NCBI GenBank assembly: GCA_023078555.1 | Contig: CM041203.1 | Coordinates: 205,481-269,480, forward strand | Source of the DNA: Ulva prolifera | Taxonomy: Eukaryota > Chlorophyta > Ulvophyceae > Ulvales > Ulvaceae | Direction of reading: 5' to 3' | DNA: 64,000 nt | In this document: piece by piece, positions 24,616-35,745 of the stretch | How positions within the stretch are numbered: the stretch's first letter is position 1 | Layout: each line of letters starts with the position of its first letter | Translations under genes and position numbers: made by a program | The notes under the pieces: generated by a model | Seen by the model: the letters and a program-made list of their open reading frames with translations, nothing else | What the model was told of the DNA's origin: nothing | The model's database searches: none

Positions 24616-25578
24616 TCAGGCGGGGAATGGGAGACACACCGCATGTGCGCCAGAGCCGTAGGTGGTGTAGCCAGCCTTGCCGCCGTATCCGGTGTTGTCG
24701 GAATCGCCGTCCCTCTGGCAGCCCTCGATGGTGTACCATTCGGCGCCGGTCTCAGCGCCGACGACGGCCGCAGCTTCAGACTTGGCACAGCCAGTCTGGA
24801 GGAAGGACTTGGCGTAGGCCTCAGTCCAGATCTTGGCGTACGCAACGGCTGCGCACTTGGAGTACGCTGCTGCCCAGGCTGACGAGTCACCCTCGGAGCA
24901 GGCGTACACCTCGGAGCGGGAGAAGACGTCGACGGTCATCTCGATGAACGTGGACGCCTGGGCGACGGACAGCGCCCCGGTGTTGATCTTGCAGTCGGGG
25001 TACCGCTGCTGGCACGTGTCATATGCGCTGGCCACGGCATACGCGTGGGCCTCAGCCTTGGCCTCGGCCCAGGCCGCGGCGGTGGCAGTCGCGGAGGCGC
25101 AACCGAAGGCGTTGCCCTCAGTGACACAGTCAGCCTGGGTGGCGGTGACAGCCTTTGCAACTGCGCCGGCATAGGCTTCCGCGGAGTCGTGCACGTGCTT
25201 GATCTTGCCGTCCCAGTCAGGTTTGCAGAACTCCAGGATGGCGTACTTGGTGAACTCCTTGTGCGCGTCGATGCCCTCCTCGTACGCGTGCGCGGACGCA
25301 TAGCTTGAGCAGGTGGCTGAAGAGCTGGTGTAGCCTGGGGTCTTCACGAAGGCGTTCGTTGTGGAGTCAGCAGTATCATCATGCTTGTAGCCGTGGAAGT
25401 TGGAGAAGTGGTCATACACATCGCCCACGTAGCCGTGGTCCTGCTCCTCCTTCTCCTCGCCGTCAGAGTATGCAAAGTACTTGCTGGTGAAAAGCAGGTC
25501 TCGGCCGTTCTTTCCAGGCGTGGCCAACGCAGCAGTGCGCGTAGGGCCCATTGCGGCCCCAGCCACCATCATCGTCAC
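24616..25578 (-). CDS. Alanine/cysteine-rich secreted protein, left copy
   Basis: A single open exon of 320 codons. The first ATG (25578) gives MTMMVAGAAMGPTRTAALA. The frame continues upstream as IYAAGIV to a likely acceptor (GATGCAG), so a short upstream exon could supply the true start and complete a signal peptide. The mature part has about a dozen cysteines, many Tyr and Ala, and alternating stretches such as AAAWAEAKAEAHAYAVAS. It ends with GSGAHAVCLPFPA. I do not recognise the family; a cell-wall or extracellular role is only inference. Compared with the right copy (34472-35434) I find two base changes in the CDS: one synonymous (25492) and one Glu/Lys (25449). The gene points away from its partner, and a TATA box lies at 26205-26212. 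Confidence 0.8.
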   Translation of the reverse strand: MTMMVAGAAMGPTRTAALATPGKNGRDLLFTSKYFAYSDGEEKEEQDHGYVGDVYDHFSNFHGYKHDDTADSTTNAFVKTPGYTSSSATCSSYASAHAYEEGIDAHKEFTKYAILEFCKPDWDGKIKHVHDSAEAYAGAVAKAVTATQADCVTEGNAFGCASATATAAAWAEAKAEAHAYAVASAYDTCQQRYPDCKINTGALSVAQASTFIEMTVDVFSRSEVYACSEGDSSAWAAAYSKCAAVAYAKIWTEAYAKSFLQTGCAKSEAAAVVGAETGAEWYTIEGCQRDGDSDNTGYGGKAGYTTYGSGAHAVCLPFPA

Positions 25579-26204
25579 AATCCCGGCTGCGTAAATCCTG
25601 CATCACCTCGTGTTTGTCAGCCCATATGTCATATGCATGGCGTGCTGACCTGTCATGGCCAGGGACCAAGCAAACTCGGCCACACGCAGGTAATCACTAT
25701 TCATGAGCTCGATCGCCCCAGCGTGCACGTGTACGCAACACGTTGCGAACGAGTGAATTGGCTTCAGGCGTCATACGGGTCCCGGGCACCAGAGCTGTCA
25801 ATACATGTATATATGAATAGTATCGCTAGCGTATACGTCATCATCGATGTCGATATCATACATATGCATACATATATACTATCTCTAGATCTAGTGTAGA
25901 TACATCACATGTGATATCACATATGTACAGATGCAGCTAAAGATCAGTTGATCAATGCTCGGAGGTTCGCCCCGAGAGCTGGACAGATCTGCGATCCATG
26001 CAAGGATCGTGATGCCTAGGCAAGCTGTTAACAATTCATACGGCGAGACTCGGGCAGAAGGCGCACATTGTAAGCTCCAGGAGTGTACGGAAGTGTAGCA
26101 GGTGAGGTTCGGCAAGGGAAGCAAGATCTTGCTTTAGCGCTCTAGTACTACTAGTCGACGTACAGGGCTGGTGGAATTGTAGAATATTGCTAGCTGATCC
26201 TGGC

Positions 26205-26212
26205 CTTATATA
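26205..26212 (-). promoter_or_regulatory. TATA box of left secreted-protein gene
   Basis: On the minus strand this reads GGTATATAAGGCCAG. The same motif and flanks occur at 33820-33827 upstream of the right copy, although the surrounding leader has diverged. About 100 bp downstream both copies keep ATGTGCGCC. Confidence 0.7.
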
Positions 26213-26538
26213 CCTTCGCGGTCGTTCGCACACGACCAGACTTGGGTGCCTTGATCATCGCGTGTTGAACGGCTTCCATTGATATCGCAAGGGAGAGGAC
26301 TGTCGCTGCAAGGGGAGCTTCGAGATATCAGGAGCTTTTGCTTTGTAATGCGGTTTTGCAGGGACAGTGCCCGCTGTGCACAATGCGTAATGCACGCACG
26401 CGCCTCAGTTGGTAAGTAAGTTGGTACCGAGGCATTGGTATGCCGGTGGGCGTAGCCACATGGTGCATGCGCATGTGCGCAGTGGCATGCGTATCGGTAC
26501 CGGCTGGTATGTCGCGAAATACGCAACTTCTAAACGTT

Positions 26539-26593
26539 CACTGGCGAGTCGCCAGTGGCGACATCGCGCGTCATGTGCACGTGGCGCCACGTG
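26539..26593. repeat. Two adjacent perfect palindromes
   Basis: 26539-26557 is CACTGGCGA-G-TCGCCAGTG (9-bp arms, 1-bp loop). 26578-26593 is the perfect palindrome CACGTGGCGCCACGTG, which contains two CACGTG-like halves. They lie just outside the left arm homology. Confidence 0.85.
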
Positions 26594-26824
26594 GCGCGCG
26601 ATGGAGGCGCACCATCGGACGGCGCACCATGTGGATGCATCCTCCAATCAGTTCCTCCAATCATGCTGATCCGTTGGGCACAGCGATCCGAGCTGGAGCG
26701 CTCAGATCTATATGTTGGACTGGCACGAACGTAGTCGACTGGAACCTGAATTCAAGTCAAGCCGACGTAGGGGCAGGCGCCATGATGTAATGATCATGAT
26801 CAGGCTTGCAAGCTTGCAAGCTCA

Positions 26825-26910
26825 ATTGAGGCCTGTGGCCGAAATTTTAGTCTATCTCGGATGAGATTCTTTTGTGGTATTTGTCTTCTCCCGTTCACTC
26901 TTTTGTTACA
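26825..26910 (+). mobile_element. Solo 3' tail of non-LTR retrotransposon
   Basis: Reads ...GATGAGATTC, TATTTGTC, then TTCTCCCGTTCACTCTTTTG. This matches the tail after the stop codon of retrotransposon A (27,230-27,345, minus) and the tails near 33,500-33,645 and 34,060-34,115. No coding part precedes it. Confidence 0.6.
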
Positions 26911-26968
26911 TTACACTGCGTTGAGCGCATATGCATCTTGTAGATCTCTTTATGTTATAGAACAATAT

Positions 26969-26971
26969 ATA

Positions 26972-27017
<46 letters not shown>

Positions 27018-27046
27018 TGATATATATATATATATATCAATCACTG
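26969..27046. repeat. (TA)n tract ending in a cruciform-capable palindrome
   Basis: About 40 bp of (TA)n is followed by AGTGATTGATATATATATAT-type arms that close on ATATATCAATCACT. The palindrome spans 27013-27046. Confidence 0.85.
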
Positions 27047-27229
27047 AAGCAATCGACAACATATGTTTTAGTGGTGCCATGGTGCACCAGTGGTAATGTA
27101 CATGATATCATATGTCATCCTGCTTCTAGCTCCTCATGCGTTTTATTTCTAGCTCCTGATGCGTTTTGCACACGTCAAGCTTGTTGGCCTGGGCCGTACC
27201 ACACTGAGTCAACGTTGAGGGTTTGCAGG

Positions 27230-29490
27230 AAGTTACAAAATTTCGGAAGATCTCGTGAATGAACGGGAGAAGACAAACACCGCAGAATTCTTCGAACGAT
27301 CCCGTCCGAATCAACACACACGCGACTACACTGCAACCGCGCCCACACCTCAGTCTGGCAGCCTGAGGATTGCGTCCTCCAGGCCCGCATCATACCGCAA
27401 CCCTTGCTCCCGCGAGATGACAACTTGAAGCCCCGACTTCCGATACATCTCCGCATTGCCCCGCTGCAATGACACAGACAACAACCGCAGCGCCCTCTGG
27501 AAAAACGCGCCTTTAGAAATGCGCCCACTAGCTAGCAGCATGTCGCAGCCACATGCCCCAGCTGGCCGATGAACCGCACACTGGCAGCAGCCTTGCCCAT
27601 GAAGCCACACGACTTGACGGCCAACGGAACAAACCGGAACGCTGCATGGTCCGGCACGTCCCGCCGGAATTCTTCTCCTTAAGGGGTCCCGCTTCCTGTT
27701 CTCCGCCCGCTAGCGCTCCGAGCGTTCCGCCGTCGCGCCCGTCTCGCGTGCCGCAGCAGCCACATACGAGGCCGCCGGCGCCGGCGCATCCATGCCCACG
27801 GCGTCCACAGCAGCCATCACCAGGCGCGGCATGACCACGATGATGTCCCCGCGACGATTCAGCTGCACACCTGCGCCCCAAGCAAGGGCACGGTAGAGCG
27901 GCTCCGGTGCAGACTGCAGTCCGGTGTTAGAGGCGACCAGGCGCAAGGCATGAGCCTGGTTATCATGGCGCATCTGGGTCTCCTTTGCCACCTTTTTGCA
28001 GACCATGGCATGGTCCGGTTTGGTGGCAACACCTGCACTGCATTTGCACGGGCGGGCGCCGGGGGGGGGGGGGGGGGGGGGGGACTCTGTCGGTACGTGG
28101 AAACGCAGGCGGTGCCACACCGCCACGGTCAACATATGTCGTCGCCCAGGGTGAGAATGCCTGCCAGCAGAGCGGAGAGGAAGGCGCCCACTGGTCCCAC
28201 CGAAGCGCGCCTGAGCCACGCCGCTTCCTGCCTGCCGGCCGGCGTGTCGAGGCTGATGCCTAGGTATACAAGTGTAGGTGGAGCGCGGCCGCGTGGTCCA
28301 CGCACGCCCGCCCCACCTCACGCTGGGCCTCCAGCAGCTTGCCAGATCTGTCGACGCAAATGCGTCCGGCAGGTCGCGGGCGTCGGCCTCCCACCCCAGC
28401 AGCTCGTGCAATTCGTCAAACAATCCCTGCCAGTGCTGCAACAGGCTACCACGGCTGGGGCCAGGGAGGGGGAGGAGGAGGTCCGTGCGGCCGGCAAGGT
28501 TACGCTCGGCCATGCCGGCCCACGACAGGAAAGCTACATCGGCGATGCTGTCCACCAGCATTGGTAGGCCGAGCCTGCCATGGTGAACAGGGGACATCAG
28601 CCGCCAAGCTAGCCGCCGCGTCTCAGAGTCCGTGGCCGCGTTGTCAGACGCGGCTGCAGCCTTCGCGACCTCAGGCAGCAAGGACAGGAGTGCAGTTGCA
28701 TCGCGCCACATGGCGGCCTCCACCCTGCGCATATGTGGCTCGAGCACGGCATACGGTACCGTCCGCATCAGGTGCGTCGTGCGCACACTCACAGACACAC
28801 GCAGAAAGAGGAACTGAGCCTGCTCTGAGAGCGGGATTCGCACGAGGGTCTTGACGAGACCCTCAATCTCGCGCGTCCAGCACCTCGGGGACGTGCCCAG
28901 CGACGTGCGGACCGCCTTGAAGCCCGTGTGCAGATCCCGAATGCCGAGCCCCGCAGCCATAAAGGCCGCTGCCGCAGCGTCGGCGCTGTGGACGCCGCAT
29001 TTGACCGGGTTCACCTCCAGCCCAATGCTGCACGCCATCGGCGTCCACGCACAGCCACCGGAACACGGCCGCTCTGGCGGCAAGGTCGCCCGCGATGCTG
29101 ATGTCGTTCAGGTACGTCACCACAGGGCGCCGGCGTCTGGAGCGTCGACGCGCTCCAAGACAGGCTGCAGGGTCAATGCAAACAGGAGCTCCTAGGGGGC
29201 CAAGGGGATCACCATGGCGGATGCCGCGCTGGCAGAGACCCGGCTCAACGTCCTCCGGAGCACCGGCAATGTGCAGCGAGGTCCCCGCGCCGTACGCCCA
29301 CTGCGTGAAGGGCAGCAGTGCTGGGGCACGCTCCTTCACCGCAGCGAACATGGCCGCGTGGTCGATGCAGTTGAAGGCGTTCTTCATGTGGACAGAGAAC
29401 ACCGCGGAGCCCTCCACGAGAGCGGAGGACAGGCTGTGCACAACTGTTACAAGGATAAAGGCAAAATGCAGCATCAGCATCATGCATCAT
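27230..29490 (-). mobile_element. Non-LTR retrotransposon A, restriction-like-endonuclease type, 5'-truncated and decayed
   Basis: Frames at 29483-28863, 29083-27710, 27881-27528 and 27610-27350 overlap as one frame-shifted ORF. The reverse transcriptase part shows VHMKNAFNCID (first catalytic Asp position lost), GIRHGDPLGPL and VVTYLNDISIAG (YxDD changed to YLND), so the polymerase is dead. After a thumb/linker comes a zinc knuckle CKCSAG...DHAMVC, then RHD and RRGDIIVV. The end ASGRISKGAFFQRALRLLSV matches the end of element B. Zinc knuckle plus R-H-D/N and RGDI is the arrangement of site-specific, restriction-like-endonuclease non-LTR elements. Its 3' UTR ends in the CCCGTTCA tail. The 23-bp poly-G at 28061-28083 encodes polyproline on this strand. 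Confidence 0.8.
27350..29083 (-). pseudogene. Retrotransposon A polyprotein remnant (RT thumb to endonuclease)
   Basis: The 457-codon frame 29083-27710 carries the RT C-terminal region (VRTSLGTSPRCW, RRLAWRLMSPVHHGRLGLP), a polyproline run, the CKC...H...C knuckle, then RHDNQAHALRLVAS and LNRRGDIIVVMPRL. It stops early. The endonuclease continues in the other two frames down to 27350 (KEKNSGG, then YRKSG and LRYDAGLED). At least two frameshifts separate the RT from the C-terminus. It is not expressible as one protein. Confidence 0.75.
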
Positions 29491-31295
<1,805 letters not shown>

Positions 31296-31305
31296 CGGCG
31301 TGAGG

Positions 31306-33003
31306 TCATCGGACGCGACTGCCAGCCCCGTCAAAACTGCCTTGCCCGCATGGCGTGCCATCAGCGGCGCGCACCTGCCGAGCCACCGCGCGGCACAGCG
31401 TCGTGGACAGGTCGCGCATCGCATTCTCCAAGAACAGCCGCCGAGAAGCTGCGCCCGAACCTGCAGCAACGTCAGCAAGCCGGTTCAGGAAGGTGAATGC
31501 GGCCGGGCCGATCCTCCCGTCAGTCTTGTGAGAGAGTGGCACCAGGGTGAATGCGCCGGAGCCCGCCCGGCCATATTTGTCGCGCTTGCGCTGGTCGGAC
31601 TTCGCCGCGGCGGCGCCGGCACAGGTGGCCGCCGAGCGGACATTGGAGCCGTCCAGCGGGTGAGACACGCACACGTCGCCAATCACCGGCGAGCCGGGGA
31701 AGACCGCGAGAATGTCACCGTGCTGAGCGCCTCTGCGCGACCGGGGAGGAGGAACCGAAGGGGCACTTTGGACGGTGGCCGATCGCTGCGAACGCTGACC
31801 GGCCGCTGGAGGTTGCCAAGGGTCAGGGGCGTCATGCATGTGGGTCGCCGCCGCCGCCGGCGCCGGCGCCGCTGCTCCAGGCTCAGCCGGGGTGGGGGTC
31901 GGGACGGCGTCGGTGGCAGGTGCGACACCCGGGGCACACCTCGAGGCAGAGACAGCAGCTGCGTACGTGACAGGAGGCGGAGCCTGGGTGCCGTGGGAGG
32001 GAGGAGCGGGCGCGTCCGAGGAAGGGGAGGTGTCGGAGATAGGCTGAGCTGTTGCACGGAGAGCTGGCCAGGGGTCGACCGCGGAGTGGGCGCGGGGCGA
32101 GTGCGCGCGGAGGGCAGCGGCGCCGAGGACGGCTGCGCCGAGGACCGCGGCATCGGCGGCGGCAGTGCATGCGGGAGCAGCCGCAGGGAAGATGGCGGGC
32201 AGAGCCTGAGCGCCATGAGAGGTTGCGGGCGCGGCCGAGGCCTGGGCGGGTGAGGGTTCAGTGGAGGGTGACGTGCGGGGTGCTGCCGGGCGTGCTGGGA
32301 GGCCACGGCCGAGGCCTTGCGGGAGCCTGCTCAGGTGCGGTTCCACCGCAGAAGCGATGCCGCTGCGCGCGATGACGCGGCGCCACGCCTCCGCGAGCAG
32401 GTTGTGGCGGGCGACTACAGTCCCCCACAGCGACTTGCAGACCAAGGAGTGGGTGCCGGACTCCCCGCTGCGGCCACAGGGGCAGTCACCATCGTCGCTC
32501 AGGCTACGCAGCAGGGCCTCACCCAGCCTCAGATGGGCGCACACGCCGAACTCCATGTCGGACAGGCCCGTGACGGGGCCCGGGAGCGCCGTGAGCCATG
32601 CCAACGCGATCGCGCCCATGCAGCTGCGCAGGCGGGCCATCGCCTCACGAGCCCCTGCTGCAATCTGGGCGGAGCGGCCGTTAGTGGCTGTGAGTAGCGC
32701 CTGGGAGACTGCAGATTTGCGCGCGTTGGCTTCGGCCCGGGCGCTCTGCAGTTGGGTCTCACTTTTGCCGATTCGTCAACTGCCCAGTTTGCCGCGCCTG
32801 CGGGACTGTTGGCGATCTCGGGGATGGAGACACTCCACGTCAGACGAAGTCTGTCGAGCACCTGTTGCATCTCGACGGCTGCGCAGCCCCGGAACGGCAG
32901 GCCGCGCTCGACACCGTCGGCGAGGGCGCATTAATTGAGCCAGCGCCGCGGATGACAAGCGTGCCGCATCCGCGACGTCCTCGCAGTAGTGCCGGAGCCC
33001 CAC
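31306..33003 (-). mobile_element. Non-LTR retrotransposon B, C-terminal part with restriction-like endonuclease
   Basis: A 444-codon open frame (32640-31306), preceded by a broken frame to about 33,003 (MGLRHYCEDVADAARL). The frame shows WLTALPGPVTGLSDMEFGV, a CCHC knuckle (CPCGRSG...THSLVC), ARHNLLAEAWRRVIARSG, a ~140-residue Pro/Ala-rich insert, then GDILAVFPGSPVIGDVCVSH, KRDKYGRAGSGAFTLVPLSH, TDGRIGPAAF and ASRRLFLENAMRDLS. R-H-N, G-D-I, D and K-Y match the core of the restriction-like endonuclease found at the C-terminus of R2/NeSL/Utopia-type elements. The domain looks intact; RT and upstream parts are missing. The clade is inference. The 3' end abuts the (GT)n tract. Confidence 0.75.
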
Positions 33004-33499
33004 TGTGTGTGTGGGTGTGTGTAGTGTGTGCGTGCGTGCATTTATGCCGCGTGCATTTATGCCGCCGTGATGTGCTTATGACGTGCTGCAAGGCGCACAG
33101 CTCGCCACATGGTATACGTATCCGTGAGATACCATCGTAGTACGCAGACATATCTGATCACGTGTGCTTGATTTGTGAAAAGCCGATGTAATGGCTGTTG
33201 ACGTTTGACTGGCGCTTTGGAGAGTATGCGTGGGAATTCTACCAGAGAATACTCTGCAGAATACTCTGCATGAGAATACCATATATATAGATCTATCCAT
33301 CTAGATCTAGATGCATCTATAGCGACGTAGCCAGCGCAGCATTACAGAAGGTTGAACGGGCGCAGACAAACACAGCAAAAGTATCTCTTCTGAACCAACA
33401 GTGGTAGCCATGCGCAATGGAACCAATGCGTACATGCAGGCCTTGCCCAGCCGTTCCGCGTGGCTCGCTGTCCCAGCACCGAAAACACAACGGACTTCG
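33004..33499. other. Spacer with short TG/GC repeats
   Basis: Contains an imperfect TG repeat (33,003-33,040) and a duplicated TGCATTTATGCCGC unit (33,038-33,065), then AT-rich sequence with GATCTAGAT-type palindromes near 33,290-33,320. No gene seen. Confidence 0.5.
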
Positions 33500-33644
33500 A
33501 ATCGGGCCTGGAGGATCCTCGCTCCGCGTCGACGCGATCCTGCCGGACTGAGGTGTGAGTGTGGTTGTAGTGTGTGTGTTGATGTTGATTCAGATGAGAT
33601 TCGGTTTCAGTGTTTGTTTTCTCCCGTTCACTCTTTTGTAATAC
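33500..33644 (+). mobile_element. Solo 3' tail of retrotransposon A family, at the edge of the right arm
   Basis: Matches the last codons and 3' UTR of retrotransposon A in reverse complement: GGGCCTGGAGGA, GACTGAGGTGTG, TGTGTTGAT, GTGTTTGT, then CTCCCGTTCACTCTTTTGTA. Homology to the left arm begins right after it (33,645), so the insertion marks the break of the repeat. Confidence 0.65.
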
Positions 33645-33819
33645 TAAAGGCGCGTGCGTGCATTACGCATTGTGCACAGCGGGCACGGTCCCTGCGCAAC
33701 CGCATTACGAAGCAAGAACTCCTGATATTTCGCAGGCTATCTTGTAGCCAAAGCCTGCTGTCTTGCACTGAGTTCCGCAAAGCACGATGGTCAGCGTGTG
33801 TAGGCACAATCTCGCAAGG

Positions 33820-33827
33820 TATATAAG
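33820..33827 (+). promoter_or_regulatory. TATA box of right secreted-protein gene
   Basis: AAGGTATATAAGGCCAG, the same as upstream of the left copy. It lies ~650 bp ahead of the main coding exon, with ATGTGCGCC about 105 bp downstream. This suggests a 5' leader exon and intron in both copies; donor positions (GTGTAG here, GTATGA on the left) are not in the same phase, so I do not assign a first coding exon. Confidence 0.7.
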
Positions 33828-34059
33828 GCCAGCACAGGCAGAATTCTATACTTTTGACAGCCCGTCGAATCTTGCTACTCCGTTGAACTTCACCAGCTGC
33901 TCTTCTGTACACTCCTCGAGTTGAAAATGTGCGCCTCCGGAGGGTCCTGCCTCACTCGCCGTGTAGCGGGACGAACGGCCGTCAACGTCGTGACCGGGCA
34001 GCACGATAGTTCTGGTGCACGCATGAATGTCAAGGCTGAGTGTGAAGCTGCTTCATAAG

Positions 34060-34115
34060 ATATCGTTGTGATGTTCTTGTTTGAGCCCGTTCACTCTTCT
34101 GTAATGTATAGATGC
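34060..34115 (+). mobile_element. Retrotransposon tail inside the leader of the right gene copy
   Basis: TGATGTTCTTGTTTGAG, then CCCGTTCACTCTTCTGTAAT, matching the other tails. The left copy has no such sequence between promoter and coding exon, so it arose after the arms separated or was lost on the left. Confidence 0.5.
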
Positions 34116-34471
34116 CTATCGAGCTGGATGGGCGAACCTGCATGCATGATATGCATGCATGATTCGCGAATATCTCAGTGCCAGTGCAAGCTGTAGCCTA
34201 CCACAGCGCTGGTGAAGGCTGATACGTGATGTTTTGATTCGTTTGCCGATTTTTTGTTGTTGTGTCAGGCCACTACACTGTTTTTTAACGTGCTACATAT
34301 AGTGCAGCGTTTTGGTGTTTGCAAATGAACTCCATTGAAGGCCACTAGTGCATACATGTGACTCCGCACCTTCGTGTGGCCGAGTTTGCTTGGTCCCTGG
34401 CCATGACAGGTCAGCACGCCATGCATGGGCTGACAAACACGAGGTGATGCAGGATTTACGCAGCCGGGATT

Positions 34472-35434
34472 GTGACGATGATGGTGGCTGGGGCCGCAAT
34501 GGGCCCTACGCGCACTGCTGCGTTGGCCACGCCTGGAAAGAACGGCCGAGACCTGCTGTTCACCAGCAAGTACTTTGCATACTCTGACGGCGAGGAGAAG
34601 AAGGAGCAGGACCACGGCTACGTGGGCGATGTGTATGACCACTTCTCCAACTTCCACGGCTACAAGCATGATGATACTGCTGACTCCACAACGAACGCCT
34701 TCGTGAAGACCCCAGGCTACACCAGCTCTTCAGCCACCTGCTCAAGCTATGCGTCCGCGCACGCGTACGAGGAGGGCATCGACGCGCACAAGGAGTTCAC
34801 CAAGTACGCCATCCTGGAGTTCTGCAAACCTGACTGGGACGGCAAGATCAAGCACGTGCACGACTCCGCGGAAGCCTATGCCGGCGCAGTTGCAAAGGCT
34901 GTCACCGCCACCCAGGCTGACTGTGTCACTGAGGGCAACGCCTTCGGTTGCGCCTCCGCGACTGCCACCGCCGCGGCCTGGGCCGAGGCCAAGGCTGAGG
35001 CCCACGCGTATGCCGTGGCCAGCGCATATGACACGTGCCAGCAGCGGTACCCCGACTGCAAGATCAACACCGGGGCGCTGTCCGTCGCCCAGGCGTCCAC
35101 GTTCATCGAGATGACCGTCGACGTCTTCTCCCGCTCCGAGGTGTACGCCTGCTCCGAGGGTGACTCGTCAGCCTGGGCAGCAGCGTACTCCAAGTGCGCA
35201 GCCGTTGCGTACGCCAAGATCTGGACTGAGGCCTACGCCAAGTCCTTCCTCCAGACTGGCTGTGCCAAGTCTGAAGCTGCGGCCGTCGTCGGCGCTGAGA
35301 CCGGCGCCGAATGGTACACCATCGAGGGCTGCCAGAGGGACGGCGATTCCGACAACACCGGATACGGCGGCAAGGCTGGCTACACCACCTACGGCTCTGG
35401 CGCACATGCGGTGTGTCTCCCATTCCCCGCCTGA
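34472..35434 (+). CDS. Alanine/cysteine-rich secreted protein, right copy
   Basis: Open frame of 320 codons, the inverted twin of 24616-25578. Differences seen are 34601 (GAGAAGAAG here, Lys in place of Glu) and 34558 (CTG/CTT, silent). All other residues are the same, including NGRDLLFTSKYFAYSDGE near residue 23, the Ala-alternating region around residues 165-190, and the C-terminal AHAVCLPFPA. As in the left copy, the frame is open upstream through YAAGIV to a GATGCAG acceptor, so an upstream start exon is possible. The hydrophobic N-terminus suggests secretion; function unknown. Its promoter region differs from the left copy and carries an inserted retrotransposon tail, so expression may differ. 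Confidence 0.8.
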   Translation: MTMMVAGAAMGPTRTAALATPGKNGRDLLFTSKYFAYSDGEEKKEQDHGYVGDVYDHFSNFHGYKHDDTADSTTNAFVKTPGYTSSSATCSSYASAHAYEEGIDAHKEFTKYAILEFCKPDWDGKIKHVHDSAEAYAGAVAKAVTATQADCVTEGNAFGCASATATAAAWAEAKAEAHAYAVASAYDTCQQRYPDCKINTGALSVAQASTFIEMTVDVFSRSEVYACSEGDSSAWAAAYSKCAAVAYAKIWTEAYAKSFLQTGCAKSEAAAVVGAETGAEWYTIEGCQRDGDSDNTGYGGKAGYTTYGSGAHAVCLPFPA

Positions 35435-35745
35435 CATGCCCGCTGCATAGGTCTGTGTGCGCCATAGTACTGCCAGTGTGCCCTGCCTGCGCATTGCTTC
35501 AAATGCTCAAATGCTCCTGCGCCCCTCACTGATTGTGCTGTGTGCGTGTTTGCAGTGGGCTGACGAGGTCTTCCATTACTAAGCGGCGCTGCCAGGCCCC
35601 GAAAGATCTAGCTGAGCTTGTACGTCAGACGGTGATAGGCTGGCCGCCACAACGCGTAGTTGTGGCAAGCTCTGTGACGCCGTGGTAGATGAGTACTTGC
35701 GCTGTGTAATCTGCTGATTCAGTCAGCGCACCTACTTGCATGATC

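Larger units (their letters stand above)
24297..26400. repeat. Left arm of the large inverted repeat
   Basis: Reverse-complement homologue of 33645-35745. About 24,478-25,688 is nearly identical to its partner. About 24,300-24,477 is roughly 91-92% identical by hand count. About 26,040-26,400 is clearly homologous but diverged. About 25,690-26,040 has no visible counterpart. The arm carries the left copy of the alanine-rich secreted gene and its promoter. Confidence 0.9.
33645..35745. repeat. Right arm of the large inverted repeat
   Basis: Partner of 24297-26400 in opposite orientation. Promoter part 33,645-33,950 is diverged; 33,950-34,375 has no counterpart and contains a retrotransposon tail. 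About 34,378-35,570 is nearly identical to the left arm; 35,570-35,745 is ~91-92% identical. A 9-bp insertion (CATATGTCA-like, near 25,625) is present only in the left arm, and the repeat AAATGCTC is three units on the left and two on the right. Confidence 0.9.

Noticed and set aside
24585-24947. Arg-rich overlapping frames opposite the secreted-protein genes (also near 35103-35465)
   Set aside because: Shadows of the 320-codon gene; they are identical between the arms only because the DNA is.
27950-28567. A 205-codon plus-strand frame rich in Gly/Arg
   Set aside because: Antisense of the retrotransposon A ORF; the poly-Gly comes from the poly-G run.
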